Below, in pieces: positions 18,312 through 28,442 of a stretch of 64,000 nucleotides of DNA. Within the stretch, counting starts at the first letter, position 1; each line of letters starts with the position of its first letter. Origin of the DNA: Prauserella endophytica. GTDB lineage: Bacteria; Actinomycetota; Actinomycetes; Mycobacteriales; Pseudonocardiaceae. The stretch spans positions 1-64,000 of the forward strand of contig NZ_SWMS01000005.1 in assembly GCF_005146945.1 (NCBI RefSeq), read 5' to 3'. The position numbers were made by a program, and so were the translations under genes. The notes beneath the pieces were generated by a model. That model was not told where the DNA came from. It made no database searches and worked only from the letters and a program-made list of their open reading frames with translations.

Positions 18312-19694
18312 GTGTCGAGCACCACCTTGATCTGGATCATCGTCGTCGCGGCCGTCGTGCTTCTGGTCGCGCTCGTCGCCGGGCTCACGATCGCGCGCAA
18401 GAAGCGCAGGATCAGCCTGACCGAGGAGCGCGACGAGACGCCCAAGGGCGGCCGCTACCACGCCGGGGGCGGTATCGCGCTGGCCCCCGGTGGTACCGAG
18501 GCTCCCGCGCACCCGGTGGAGGAGCGCACCGAGACCGACGGTGAGCCCGGGGTCGGCGACGACGCCGCGGTCCCGAGGGACGCGCCGCGCCGCGGCATCG
18601 TGGACGTCGGCCTCCCCGGCGAGCAGGCCCCCACCGCGCCCGCCGAGGAGCCTCCCGCCGCCGAGGCGCCCACTCCCGAGGCGCCGCCCGCCGTGCCGGA
18701 GCCCGCTCCCGCGCCGGAACCGGAGCGTGCGCCAGAGCCCGAGCCCGAGCGCGAGGAGGTGCCCCCGGCCGCGGGCCGTATGGAGCGGTTGCGCGGACGG
18801 CTGTCGAAGTCGCGCTCGGCGCTCGGCCAGGGCCTGCTCGGCCTGCTCGGTGCGGGTGACCTCGACGAGGACTCCTGGCAGGACGTCGAGGACACGCTGC
18901 TCGTCGCCGACCTCGGGGCCGCCACGACCACGGAGATCGTCGAGCGGCTGCGCACGGAGCTGTCCACGCGCGGCGTCCGCACGCCGGACGCGGCGAGGAG
19001 CGTGCTGCGCGAGGTGCTCACCGAGGCCTTGCGGCCGGACGCCGACCGCGCGGTGCGCGCGCTGCCGCACACCGTCGACGGCACCAAGCAGCCCGCGGTC
19101 GTGCTGGTCACCGGCGTGAACGGAACCGGTAAGACCACCACCACCGGCAAGCTCGCACGGGTGCTCGTCGCGCAGGGCAGGCAGGTGCTGCTCGGCGCGG
19201 CGGACACGTTCCGCGCGGCTGCGGCCGACCAGCTGCAGACGTGGTCCGAGCGCGTCGGCGCGGAGGTCGTGCGCGGCAAGGAGGGCGCCGACCCGGCGTC
19301 GGTGGCCTTCGACGCGGTCAAGCGCGGCATCGACGCCGGCGTGGACGCCGTGCTGGTGGACACCGCGGGCAGGCTGCACACCAAGACCGGCCTGATGGAC
19401 GAGCTGGGCAAGGTCAAGCGCGTGGTCGAGAAGCAGGCCAAGGTCGACGAGGTGCTGCTGGTGCTCGACGCGACGACGGGCCAGAACGGCCTCGCGCAGG
19501 CGCGGGTGTTCTCCGAGGTCGTGGACGTGACGGGCATCGTGCTGACCAAGCTCGACGGCACCGCCCGCGGCGGCATCGTGTTCCAGGTGCAGCGGGAGCT
19601 GGGCGTCCCGGTGAAGCTCGTCGGCCTCGGCGAGGGCCCCGACGATCTGGCCCCCTTCGAACCGGACGCCTTTGTCGACGCCCTCCTGAGCTGA
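18312..19694 (+). CDS. ftsY: signal recognition particle receptor FtsY
   Basis: The 460-residue SRP receptor GTPase docks Ffh-ribosome complexes at the membrane. An N-terminal membrane helix (about residues 6-27, LIWIIVVAAVVLLVALVAGL) anchors it. A Glu/Pro-rich acidic linker (about 60-155, PAPEPERAPEPEPERE) follows, then the N domain and G domain with P-loop GVNGTGKT at 268-275, DTFRAAA, DTAGR and TKLDG. Start GTG 18312. The expected next gene, amt, is 26 kb away beyond the purine island. Confidence 0.97.
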   Translation: MSSTTLIWIIVVAAVVLLVALVAGLTIARKKRRISLTEERDETPKGGRYHAGGGIALAPGGTEAPAHPVEERTETDGEPGVGDDAAVPRDAPRRGIVDVGLPGEQAPTAPAEEPPAAEAPTPEAPPAVPEPAPAPEPERAPEPEPEREEVPPAAGRMERLRGRLSKSRSALGQGLLGLLGAGDLDEDSWQDVEDTLLVADLGAATTTEIVERLRTELSTRGVRTPDAARSVLREVLTEALRPDADRAVRALPHTVDGTKQPAVVLVTGVNGTGKTTTTGKLARVLVAQGRQVLLGAADTFRAAAADQLQTWSERVGAEVVRGKEGADPASVAFDAVKRGIDAGVDAVLVDTAGRLHTKTGLMDELGKVKRVVEKQAKVDEVLLVLDATTGQNGLAQARVFSEVVDVTGIVLTKLDGTARGGIVFQVQRELGVPVKLVGLGEGPDDLAPFEPDAFVDALLS

Positions 19695-19701
19695 CCTACC
19701 T

Positions 19702-19752
19702 GCCCCCAAGGCCACCTTCGGTGCGTTCAACGCAAAAGGTGGCCTTGGGGGC
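19702..19752. repeat. 17-bp inverted repeat in the ftsY-iclR convergent gap
   Basis: GCCCCCAAGGCCACCTT (19702-19718) pairs with AAGGTGGCCTTGGGGGC (19736-19752). The 17-base interval contains its own TGCG/CGCA stem around TTCAA. It is of the same subfamily as 2066-2116, but the inner part has lost bases. Lying between convergent genes, it can act as a bidirectional terminator. Confidence 0.8.
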
Positions 19753-19773
19753 AGTTCAGGCGCTTCAGGCAGT

Positions 19774-20547
19774 TCAGGCGCTGAGGTCGCGGGTCGAGAG
19801 TTGTTCCGACAGGGCCGCCGCTATGCGCTGCACCACCGGAGCGATGCGGGTGACCGCCTCCTTCGTCAGCCTGCCTTCCGGGCCCGACACCGACACCGCC
19901 GCGGGTGTCGGCGCGCCCGCCACCGGCACCGCCAGGCAGCGCACCCCCAGCTCCTGCTCGCTCTCGTCGAGTGCGTAGCCCTGTTTCGCGATCTTGCCGA
20001 GGTGCCGGAGGAACTTCTCCACGTCGGTGTGGGTGTGCTCGGTGTAGGACGGCATCCCCGTACGCGCGAGCAGCGCCCGCACCTCGTCGGCGGGCAGCTC
20101 CGCCAGGATCGCCTTGCCGACACCCGTGCCGTGCGGCAGCAGCCTGCGGCCGACCTCGGTGAACATCCTCATCGAGTGCTTGGACGGCACCTGGGAGACG
20201 TAGACCACCTCGTCGCGCTCCAGCACCGCGAGGTTCGCCGTCTCGCCGACCTCGTCCACCAGTTCCGCGAGCAGCGGCCGCGCCCACGTGCCGAACTGCA
20301 GGCTCGCGTTCTCGCCGAGCCGGATCAGCCGCGCGCCCAGCGCGTAGCGGCGGTTGGTGTTCTGCCGGACGTAGCCCAGCGCGACGAGCGTGCGGATGAG
20401 CCGGTGGATCGTGGGCATCGGCAGTCCCGACGACGTCGCCAGCTCCGAAAGGCTCGCCTCGCCTCCGGCGTCCGCCAGCCGTTCGAGCAGCTCGAACGCT
20501 CGTTGCAGCGACTGCACCCCGCCGTTACCTGACCTCTCGGGGGCCAC
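19774..20547 (-). CDS. IclR family regulator, likely of malate synthase
   Basis: The 257-residue protein has an N-terminal winged helix (SLQRAFELLERLAD ... SELATSSGLPMPTIHRLIRTL) and an IclR effector domain with GETANLAVLERDEVVYV, HGTGVGKAILA and RCLAVPV. Start GTG 20547 is chosen because GAGAGGAG lies five bases upstream; an ATG at 20577 has no such site. It is divergent from aceB. IclR proteins such as AllR and IclR respond to glyoxylate and neighbouring metabolites, so control of malate synthase by glyoxylate is a sound inference. Direct repeats at 20577-20606 are candidate operators. Confidence 0.88.
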   Translation of the reverse strand: MAPERSGNGGVQSLQRAFELLERLADAGGEASLSELATSSGLPMPTIHRLIRTLVALGYVRQNTNRRYALGARLIRLGENASLQFGTWARPLLAELVDEVGETANLAVLERDEVVYVSQVPSKHSMRMFTEVGRRLLPHGTGVGKAILAELPADEVRALLARTGMPSYTEHTHTDVEKFLRHLGKIAKQGYALDESEQELGVRCLAVPVAGAPTPAAVSVSGPEGRLTKEAVTRIAPVVQRIAAALSEQLSTRDLSA

Positions 20548-20576
20548 ACCGTCTCCTCTCGCGTTGAGCTTCCGCA

Positions 20577-20606
20577 ATGTAGAAACTATAGTCCGAGATG
20601 TAAAAC
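20577..20606. promoter_or_regulatory. ATGTAnAAAC direct repeats around ACTATAGT, candidate IclR operator
   Basis: ATGTAGAAAC (20577-20586) and ATGTAAAAC (20598-20606) are spaced 21 bp, two helical turns. The perfect palindrome ACTATAGT (20585-20592) lies between them. The block is AT-rich against its surroundings and sits in the divergent iclR-aceB promoter. Confidence 0.45.
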
Positions 20607-20645
20607 AAGATGATCGTTATCCTGACCAGACTCTGAGGTGTTCGC

Positions 20646-22219
<1,574 letters not shown>

Positions 22220-22220
<1 letters not shown>

Positions 22221-23425
22221 TGGCCGCAGGCCGGCTCCCCGGGGAGGTCTACGAGCGGATCGACGCGCGCCTCGCCGAGGCCGACGCGCGCGTCGCGGCC
22301 GACTACCCCGGCGAGCCGGCCGGGCGGCAGCCCGTGCACACCGTCTACGTGCCCGCGAACGCCTACCACGCGGGGCTTTCCGCCGAGTGGGGCGAGCGGG
22401 CGCTGGCCGTGCTCGCCGAGCACGGGACCACGCTCGGCGTCTCCGCCGACGTGCTCGACCGGGTGCGGGAGAAGCTGCGCACACAGCCGATCGAGGACCT
22501 GCGCGTGGACTTCGAGGACGGTTACGGCAACCCCGGTGACGACGCCGAGGACGCCGAGGCCGTGCGGGTGGCGGGGGAACTGGCCGCCGACTCGCCGCCG
22601 CCGTTCGTGGGCATCCGGTTCAAGAGCTTCGAGGCGCCGACGCGCAGGCGGGCCATCCGCACGCTGGACCTCTTCCTCGGCGGGCTGGGCGAGCCGCCCC
22701 CGGGGTTCGTGCTGACGCTGCCGAAGGTGACCGCCGTCGAGCAGGTCGAGGCGTGTGCCGAGGTGCTGGGCGAGCTGGAGAAGGTGCACGGGCTCGCGGC
22801 GGGCTCGCTGCGGTTCGAGGTGCAGATCGAGACGGCGCAGTCGGTGCTCGGCGGAGATGGGACGGTCGCGCTGCCGCGCATCGTGCGTGCCGCGGGCGGC
22901 CGGTGCAGCGGGCTGCACTTCGGCACCTACGACTACAGCGCGGGCCTTGGCATCAGCGGCGCCTATCAGAGCATGGACCACCCGGCCGCCGACTTCGCCA
23001 AGGAGCTGATGCAGGTGGCCGCCTCCGGCACGGGGGTGCGGCTCTCCGACGGCTCCACCAACCGCCTGCCCGTCGGCGACGCCGAGGCAGTGCACGGCGC
23101 GTGGGCCGAGCACCTCCGGCTCGTGCGGCGGTCGCTGGAACGCGGTTTCTACCAGGGCTGGGACCTGCATCCGCACCAGCTGCCGAGCCGGTTCGCCGCG
23201 ACGTACGCGTTCTTCCGCGAGACCCTGCCGTCGGCCGCGGCGCGCGTGCGGGACTACGTGCGCAAGACCGAGGGCGCGGTGCTCGACGAGCCCGCCACGG
23301 CGCAGGCGCTGGCCGCCTACCTCGTGCGGGGGCTCGACTGCGGGGCCGTCACACAGGCCGAGGTGACCGAGCTGACGACCCTGGACCGGGCGGCGCTCGA
23401 CCGGCTGGTGAGGCGCCTACCCTGA
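22220..23425 (+). CDS. HpcH/HpaI-citrate lyase-like aldolase (DUF6986 type)
   Basis: The 401-residue protein has features of the CitE/HpcH TIM-barrel superfamily: LRVDFEDGYG with acidic metal-ligand candidates, FVGIRFKSFE with the carboxylate-binding arginine, RFEVQIETAQ and LHFGTYDYSAGLGI. I recall close relatives next to malate synthase and allantoin genes in Streptomyces, annotated as DUF6986, with no proven reaction. Coupling to aceB (start ATG 22220 overlapping its TAA) suggests action on a glyoxylate-derived 2-oxo or 3-hydroxy acid. The start gives MAAGRLPGEVYER; an upstream open frame is antisense-like noise. Confidence 0.75.
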
Positions 23426-23429
23426 CGGC

Positions 23430-24194
23430 GTGACCGACATGGTGATCGACCTCAACAGTGACCTGGGCGAGGGCTTCGGCGCCTGGCCCCTCACCGACGA
23501 CGAGGCGCTGCTCGACATCGTGACAAGCGCGAACGTGGCGTGCGGTTTCCACGCCGGGGACCCGTCCGTGCTGCGCAAGGTGACCGAGCTGGCGGCCGAG
23601 CGCGGTGTGGTGATCGGGGCGCAGGTCGGTTACCGGGACCTCGCCGGGTTCGGGCGGCGGTTCATCGACATGGACCCGCACGAGCTGGTGAACGACGTCC
23701 TCTACCAGATCGGCGCGCTGGAGGGCTTCGCGAAGATCGCGGGCACGCGGGTGCGCTACGTCAAGCCGCACGGCGCGCTCTACAACGCCGTGGTGCACCA
23801 CGCCGAGCAGGCCGCGGCCGTGGTCGACGCCGTCAGGCGGTACGACCCGAGCCTGCCGATTCTCGGACTGCCCGGCTCCGAGCTGCTGCGGCAGGCCTCG
23901 GCCGAGGGGCTGACCGCCGTGGAGGAGGCCTTCGCCGACCGCGCCTACACGCCGGAGGGCAGGCTCGTGTCGCGCCGTCTGCCCGGTGCCGTGGTGCACG
24001 AGCCGGAGGAGGTGGTGCGGCGCAGTGTGCGCATGGCCACCGAGGGCACGGTCACCGCCATCGACGGCACCTCCGTTGCCGCGCTGCCGCGGTCCCTGTG
24101 CGTGCACGGCGACACGGCCGGTGCGGTTGAGATCGCCCGCCAGGTCCGCAAGGGCCTCCTTGCCGCGGGCGTGGAGGTCCGCCCCTTCGCCTAG
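23430..24194 (+). CDS. pxpA: 5-oxoprolinase subunit A (LamB/YcsF family)
   Basis: This 254-residue protein opens IDLNSDLGEGFGAW and continues SANVACGFHAGDP, IGAQVGYRDLAGFGRR, VKPHGALYNA and LCVHGDTAGAV, all diagnostic of PxpA. In bacteria PxpA works with PxpB and PxpC to open 5-oxoproline using ATP. Neither partner is in the window, and the gene is coupled to the aldolase by a 4-base gap. A lone family member in a purine/glyoxylate operon could act elsewhere with partners encoded at another locus or on another lactam. Start GTG 23430; an ATG three codons on is possible. Confidence 0.9.
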   Translation: MTDMVIDLNSDLGEGFGAWPLTDDEALLDIVTSANVACGFHAGDPSVLRKVTELAAERGVVIGAQVGYRDLAGFGRRFIDMDPHELVNDVLYQIGALEGFAKIAGTRVRYVKPHGALYNAVVHHAEQAAAVVDAVRRYDPSLPILGLPGSELLRQASAEGLTAVEEAFADRAYTPEGRLVSRRLPGAVVHEPEEVVRRSVRMATEGTVTAIDGTSVAALPRSLCVHGDTAGAVEIARQVRKGLLAAGVEVRPFA

Positions 24195-24210
24195 CCGGGT
24201 GGAGCCAACT

Positions 24211-24263
24211 GCAGTGAAGGCCACCTTCACTGCGTTGAACGCAGTGAAGGTGGCCTTCACTGC
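24211..24263. repeat. perfect 24-bp inverted repeat with self-palindromic arms
   Basis: Left arm 24211-24234 and right arm 24240-24263 are perfectly complementary around TTGAA. Each arm is itself a dyad: GCAGTGAAGG-cca-CCTTCACTGC on the left and GCAGTGAAGG-tgg-CCTTCACTGC on the right. The element can therefore form one long hairpin or two small ones. It lies between convergent pxpA and pucR. Confidence 0.9.
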
Positions 24264-24273
24264 GGACGGTGGG

Positions 24274-25671
24274 TCAGTTGTCCACTGACAGGGCCAGGTA
24301 GACGTCCACCTGCGTGCGGAAGTCCGTGAGGTCGGCGCCGAGCAGCTCGCCCGCGCGCGCGAGCCGGTACCGCAGTGTGTTCACGTGGACGTGCAGGGCC
24401 TTCGCCGCCCTGGCGGGCGAGCCGGAGCACTCCAGGTACACGCGAACGGTGCGGAGCAGCTCGGGATGCCCCGCCAGCGGGCCGAGCGTGCGCTCGCGCA
24501 GGGCGCGGCGCAGCTCGTCGGGCGCGCCCGCGAGCAGCAGCCGGTGGACGCCGATCTCCTCGCCGGACAGCACGGCCACGCGCTCGGCCCGCCGCGCCGC
24601 GGCACCGAGGGCGTGCCTTGCCTCCTCGCTCGCGCCGCGCAGGCCCGGCATCGTGGCCGGCCCGCCGATGCCGATGAGGACGCGACCGCCGCCGAGCCGC
24701 TCCAGCGCCCGCGTCGCCGTGGCGGGCCAGTCGGACGGCCAGCCGTCGTCGGCGGGCACGAGCGCGCACGCCTCACCCGCATCGCCGAGCTCACCGATGA
24801 ACACGGGGCCGCGATGCTCGGCGAGCAGCTCGCCGAGGATGTCGCCCGCGCCGGGAGCGCGGGCCAGCAGCACACGCAGGGGGAGGTCGGCGGGCAGGCC
24901 GGTCGCGGCGAACGCCGTGGCCAGCTCGGCCGCACTGCCCGCCGGGTCGGCCAGCAGCGCGAGCAGCGGCGCGGCGACGCGCATGCGGACCCGGCGCACC
25001 TCGTCCTCCCGCGCCCTGGCGAGTCCGACGAGGCTCGCCAGCTCCTCGGCGACCTCGGTGAGTCCCGGTCCCAGCTCGGCGCCGACGACGAGCGACCACG
25101 GCACGGCGCTGCGCCCACCCACCGGCAGCACCGTGCGTTCCTGCGGAGCGCCGGATGCGCTCGCGGCGACGACGCGGCCGGTCGCAGAGCACACCCAGCA
25201 GTCGGCGCCCAGCTCCGTCGCGGCGTGGGTGAGCAGCGTGGGCAGCGAGGCGTCCTCGGCGGCAGCCGACAGCAACCGTTTGCGTGCCCCGCCGGACTCG
25301 TCGGCCAGCGCGAGCACCACCCGCTCGGTGACCACGGCGAACGACAGGTCGGCTGGCACCTCCAGCAGCGGCATCCGGTGCCGCTCGCACGCGGCCACCA
25401 GCTCGTCGGGGATGCCGCCGGTGTCGGCGCCCGACGCCGCCAGCGCGGCGCACCGGGCGTGAGCGAGCGCGGCGACGAACGGCTCCGCGTCATCCGGCCC
25501 ACGCCACCAGAGCAGCCCGCTCAGCACGAGTTCGCCCGCCGAGAGGTAGCGGCTCGGATCGGGCAGCTCGGTGCCGTAGATGCGGGTCACCACGCGGTCG
25601 AGCAGGTCGCCGCCCGCGCGCAGCCGCATCCGCAGCTCAGGGATCTCCAGCAGGGTTCTCACCAGCGTCAT
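24274..25671 (-). CDS. pucR: PucR family transcriptional regulator of purine catabolism
   Basis: The 465-residue protein has an N-terminal purine-catabolism regulator domain (MTLVRTLLEIPELRMRLRAG ...), a variable GGDEF-like middle and a C-terminal PucR helix-turn-helix (TVRVYLECSGSPARAAKALHVHVNTLRYRLARAGELLG). It is divergent from the xanthine dehydrogenase operon, with 124 bases between starts. In Bacillus, PucR induces purine degradation in response to allantoin and related compounds. The same role here is inferred from position and architecture. Confidence 0.9.
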   Translation of the reverse strand: MTLVRTLLEIPELRMRLRAGGDLLDRVVTRIYGTELPDPSRYLSAGELVLSGLLWWRGPDDAEPFVAALAHARCAALAASGADTGGIPDELVAACERHRMPLLEVPADLSFAVVTERVVLALADESGGARKRLLSAAAEDASLPTLLTHAATELGADCWVCSATGRVVAASASGAPQERTVLPVGGRSAVPWSLVVGAELGPGLTEVAEELASLVGLARAREDEVRRVRMRVAAPLLALLADPAGSAAELATAFAATGLPADLPLRVLLARAPGAGDILGELLAEHRGPVFIGELGDAGEACALVPADDGWPSDWPATATRALERLGGGRVLIGIGGPATMPGLRGASEEARHALGAAARRAERVAVLSGEEIGVHRLLLAGAPDELRRALRERTLGPLAGHPELLRTVRVYLECSGSPARAAKALHVHVNTLRYRLARAGELLGADLTDFRTQVDVYLALSVDN

Positions 25672-25795
25672 CAGGTTTGTAGGAAAGCACGAAAGCGCCT
25701 CGGTGCGCTGCCCCTTCTTTCATGCTCCCGGGCCGTTGCCGCCACCGGCGCCCGGGCGGTGTACTGGGTCACACCCCGATTTCCTGGAGCGTCTC

Positions 25796-26659
25796 GTGGA
25801 CTTCCTCCGACCGACCAGCCTCGACGAGGCCCTCGCCATCAAGGCGCAGCGGCCGGACGCGGTGCCGATCGCGGGCGGCACCGACGTCATGGTCGAGCTG
25901 AACTTCGACCACCGGCGCCCCGAGGCGCTGCTTGATCTGACCCGTATCGGTGAACTCGCCGAGTGGTCCACTTTGGATGGGACGGTGACCCTCGGCGCTG
26001 GCGTGCCGTACGCGCGGGTGATCGACGAACTCGGTGACGCGCTGCCGGGCCTCGCGATGGCGGCGCGCACGGTCGGCTCGCCCCAGATCCGCAACCGGGG
26101 CACGGTCGGCGGCAACCTGGGCGCCGCGTCCCCGGCAGGTGACACCCACCCCGTGCTGCTCGCGACCGGCGCGCGCGTGGAGGTCGCCTCCGTGCGCGGG
26201 CGGCGGTTCATCGCGGCCGAGGACTTCTACACCGGCGTGAAGCGCAACGCGCTGGAGCCGGACGAGCTGATCACGGCCGTGCGCCTGCCCGCGGCCACGG
26301 GAGGGGAGCAGTTCGCGAAGATCGGCACCCGCAACGCGATGGTGATCGCGGTGTGCTCGTTCGCGATCGTGCTCCGGGAGGGACACGTCGGCGCCGCGAT
26401 CGGCTCGGCGGCGCCCACTCCGCGGCGGGTCGGCGAGGCCGAGAGGTTCCTGCTCGACGAGTTGCCGTGGGACGCGCCCGCGCCGCTGGCCGACTCGCTC
26501 AAGCGCCGCTTCGGGGACCTCGTCGCGAGCGCGGCGACCCCGATCGACGACGTGCGCGGCAGCGCCGCCTACCGCACACACGCCCTGTCCGTCCTCGCGC
26601 GCAGGACGCTGACGTGGGCCTGGGACGGCTACCGAGGGAGTGTCCTGCAATGCGCCTGA
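25796..26659 (+). CDS. xdhB: xanthine dehydrogenase FAD-binding subunit
   Basis: The 287-residue medium subunit transfers electrons from the iron-sulfur clusters to FAD. The PCMH-type FAD site shows PIAGGTDVMVELN and TVGGNLGAASPAGDTHP; the C-terminal CO-dehydrogenase flavoprotein domain follows. Start GTG 25796 (MDFLRPTSLDEAL) has CTGGAG upstream. Its stop overlaps the start of the iron-sulfur subunit. The 124-base divergent space from pucR contains GAAAG repeats but no clear dyad. Confidence 0.93.
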   Translation: MDFLRPTSLDEALAIKAQRPDAVPIAGGTDVMVELNFDHRRPEALLDLTRIGELAEWSTLDGTVTLGAGVPYARVIDELGDALPGLAMAARTVGSPQIRNRGTVGGNLGAASPAGDTHPVLLATGARVEVASVRGRRFIAAEDFYTGVKRNALEPDELITAVRLPAATGGEQFAKIGTRNAMVIAVCSFAIVLREGHVGAAIGSAAPTPRRVGEAERFLLDELPWDAPAPLADSLKRRFGDLVASAATPIDDVRGSAAYRTHALSVLARRTLTWAWDGYRGSVLQCA

Positions 26660-27111
26660 ACGTGACGGTCAACGGGGAGCGGCGACAGGCCGACGACGTG
26701 TGGGAGGGCGAGAGCCTGCTCTACGTCCTGCGCGAGCGGCTGGGCCTGCCCGGCTCCAAGAACGCCTGCGAGCAGGGCGAGTGCGGCTCGTGCACGGTGT
26801 ATCTGGACGACGTGCCGGTGTGCTCGTGCCTGGTCGCGGCGGGGCAGGCCGAGGGCCGCGAGGTGCGCACCGTCGAGGGCCTGGCCGAGGGCGACGCGCT
26901 CGACCCGGTGCAACAGTCCTTCGTGGACGCGGGCGCCGTGCAGTGCGGCTTCTGCACGCCGGGCCTGGTCGTGGCGGCCCACGACCTGCTCAACCGGGTG
27001 CCCGAGCCGAGCGACGAGGAGATCCGCGAGGCACTGGCCGGAAACCTCTGCCGCTGCACGGGATACGAGAAGATCCTCGACGCGGTCCGGCTGGCGGCGG
27101 GTGCCCGATGA
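26650..27111 (+). CDS. xdhC: xanthine dehydrogenase iron-sulfur subunit
   Basis: The 153-residue small subunit carries two [2Fe-2S] clusters. The plant-type site is CEQGECGSC followed by PVCSC. The second is CGFCTPG with CRCTGY near the C-terminus. Start ATG 26650 overlaps the FAD-subunit stop by 10 bases; the stop overlaps the deaminase start (ATGA). The symbol follows E. coli XdhC (iron-sulfur subunit), not the molybdenum-cofactor chaperone that also carries this name elsewhere. Confidence 0.95.
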   Translation: MRLNVTVNGERRQADDVWEGESLLYVLRERLGLPGSKNACEQGECGSCTVYLDDVPVCSCLVAAGQAEGREVRTVEGLAEGDALDPVQQSFVDAGAVQCGFCTPGLVVAAHDLLNRVPEPSDEEIREALAGNLCRCTGYEKILDAVRLAAGAR

Positions 27112-28442
27112 TCGTCATCGACAACGCCGCGATCGCGACGGTCGACGCGGACGGCACGGAGTACCGCAGCGGGCACGTCGTCGTGGACGGCGAGCACATC
27201 GTGGCCGTGGGAGAGGGACCCGCGCCCACCACGGATGGCAGGCGCGTGGACGGCAGCGGCTGTCTCGTCACGCCCGGCCTCGTCAACACCCACCACCACC
27301 TGTACCAGTGGGCCACGCGCGGGCTCGCCGCCGACTCGACGCTGTTCGAGTGGCTGGTGGAGCTGTACCCGGTCTGGGGCGGGCTCGACGCCGAGATCAC
27401 GCACGCGGCCGCCACGGCGGGGCTCGCGCGGCTCGCGCTCACCGGCTGCACGACCGTGGCGGACCACCACTACGTGTTCCCCCGCGATGGCGGCGACCAG
27501 GTGGAGGCGCTGGTCTCCGCCGTCACGCGGATCGGCGTGCGCGGGCACCTCGTGCGCGGTTCGATGGACCGCGGCGAGTCCGACGGCGGGCTGCCACCCG
27601 ACCACCTCGTGGAGGACATCGAGTCGGCCCTGCGCGGCACCGAGCACGCCATCGACACCTACCACGATCCCTCGCCGAACGCGCGGATCCGCATCGCGGC
27701 CGGTCCGTGCTCGCCGTTCACGGTCACCGAGCGGCTGATGAAGGAGGCCGCGGAACTGGCGCGGCGCAAGGGAGTCCGGCTGCACACGCACCTCGCGGAG
27801 ACCCTCGACGAGGAGCGCCAGTGCCTCGCCGAGGTGGGCTGCACGCCCGCCGAGTACGCCGACTCGCTCGGCTGGCTCGGCGACGACGTGTGGCTCGCCC
27901 ATACCGTGCACCTGGCCCCCGGCGCGATCCGCAGGCTCGGTGAGACCGGCACCGGATCGGCGCACTGCCCCACGTCCAACGGCAGGCTCGGCACCGGCAT
28001 CGCACCCGCGCGCGAGTTGCTCGAGGCCGGTGCGCCAGTCGGTCTCGGGGTCGACGGCGCCGCGTCCAACGAGTCCGGCGGCCTCGGCGAGGAGCTGCAC
28101 CAGGCGCTGCTGCAGGCCCGCCAGCGCGGCGGGCCGCAGGCGCTGACCGTGCGGCAGGCCCTGTGGATGGGCACGATGGGCGGCGCGCGGTGCCTCGGCA
28201 GGCAGGACGAGCTGGGCTCCCTGGAGCCGGGCAAGCTCGCCGACCTCGCCGTGTGGCGGCTCGACGGCCTTCGTCACGCCGGGATCACCGACCCGGTGGC
28301 CGCGCTGGTGCTCGGCGCCGTGCCGGACATCGAGCTGCTGCTGGTGGGCGGCGAGACCGTCGTGGAGCGCGGCGAGCTGCGCACCGCCGACGAGTCCGCG
28401 ATCGCCACCGAACTGCGTACCGCGAGCGGGAGACTGCGATGA
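27108..28442 (+). CDS. 8-oxoguanine deaminase-like amidohydrolase
   Basis: The 444-residue metal-dependent amidohydrolase is of the AtzB/TrzN/8-oxoguanine deaminase branch. Metal ligands are visible in NTHHHLYQW (H62, H64), HTHLAET and GLGVDGAASNES; the barrel end is LGSLEPGKLADLAVW. 8-Oxoguanine deaminase yields urate plus ammonia, which fits its place inside a xanthine dehydrogenase operon, between the iron-sulfur and molybdenum subunits. Guanine deaminase is an alternative but usually differs in these motifs. It is coupled on both sides by ATGA overlaps. Confidence 0.85.
   Translation: MIVIDNAAIATVDADGTEYRSGHVVVDGEHIVAVGEGPAPTTDGRRVDGSGCLVTPGLVNTHHHLYQWATRGLAADSTLFEWLVELYPVWGGLDAEITHAAATAGLARLALTGCTTVADHHYVFPRDGGDQVEALVSAVTRIGVRGHLVRGSMDRGESDGGLPPDHLVEDIESALRGTEHAIDTYHDPSPNARIRIAAGPCSPFTVTERLMKEAAELARRKGVRLHTHLAETLDEERQCLAEVGCTPAEYADSLGWLGDDVWLAHTVHLAPGAIRRLGETGTGSAHCPTSNGRLGTGIAPARELLEAGAPVGLGVDGAASNESGGLGEELHQALLQARQRGGPQALTVRQALWMGTMGGARCLGRQDELGSLEPGKLADLAVWRLDGLRHAGITDPVAALVLGAVPDIELLLVGGETVVERGELRTADESAIATELRTASGRLR

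Noticed and set aside
19752-19780. Repeated CAGTTCAGGCGCTT near the end of iclR as a separate repeat element
   Set aside because: Only two or three imperfect short copies occur, partly inside the iclR coding end; too little to call.
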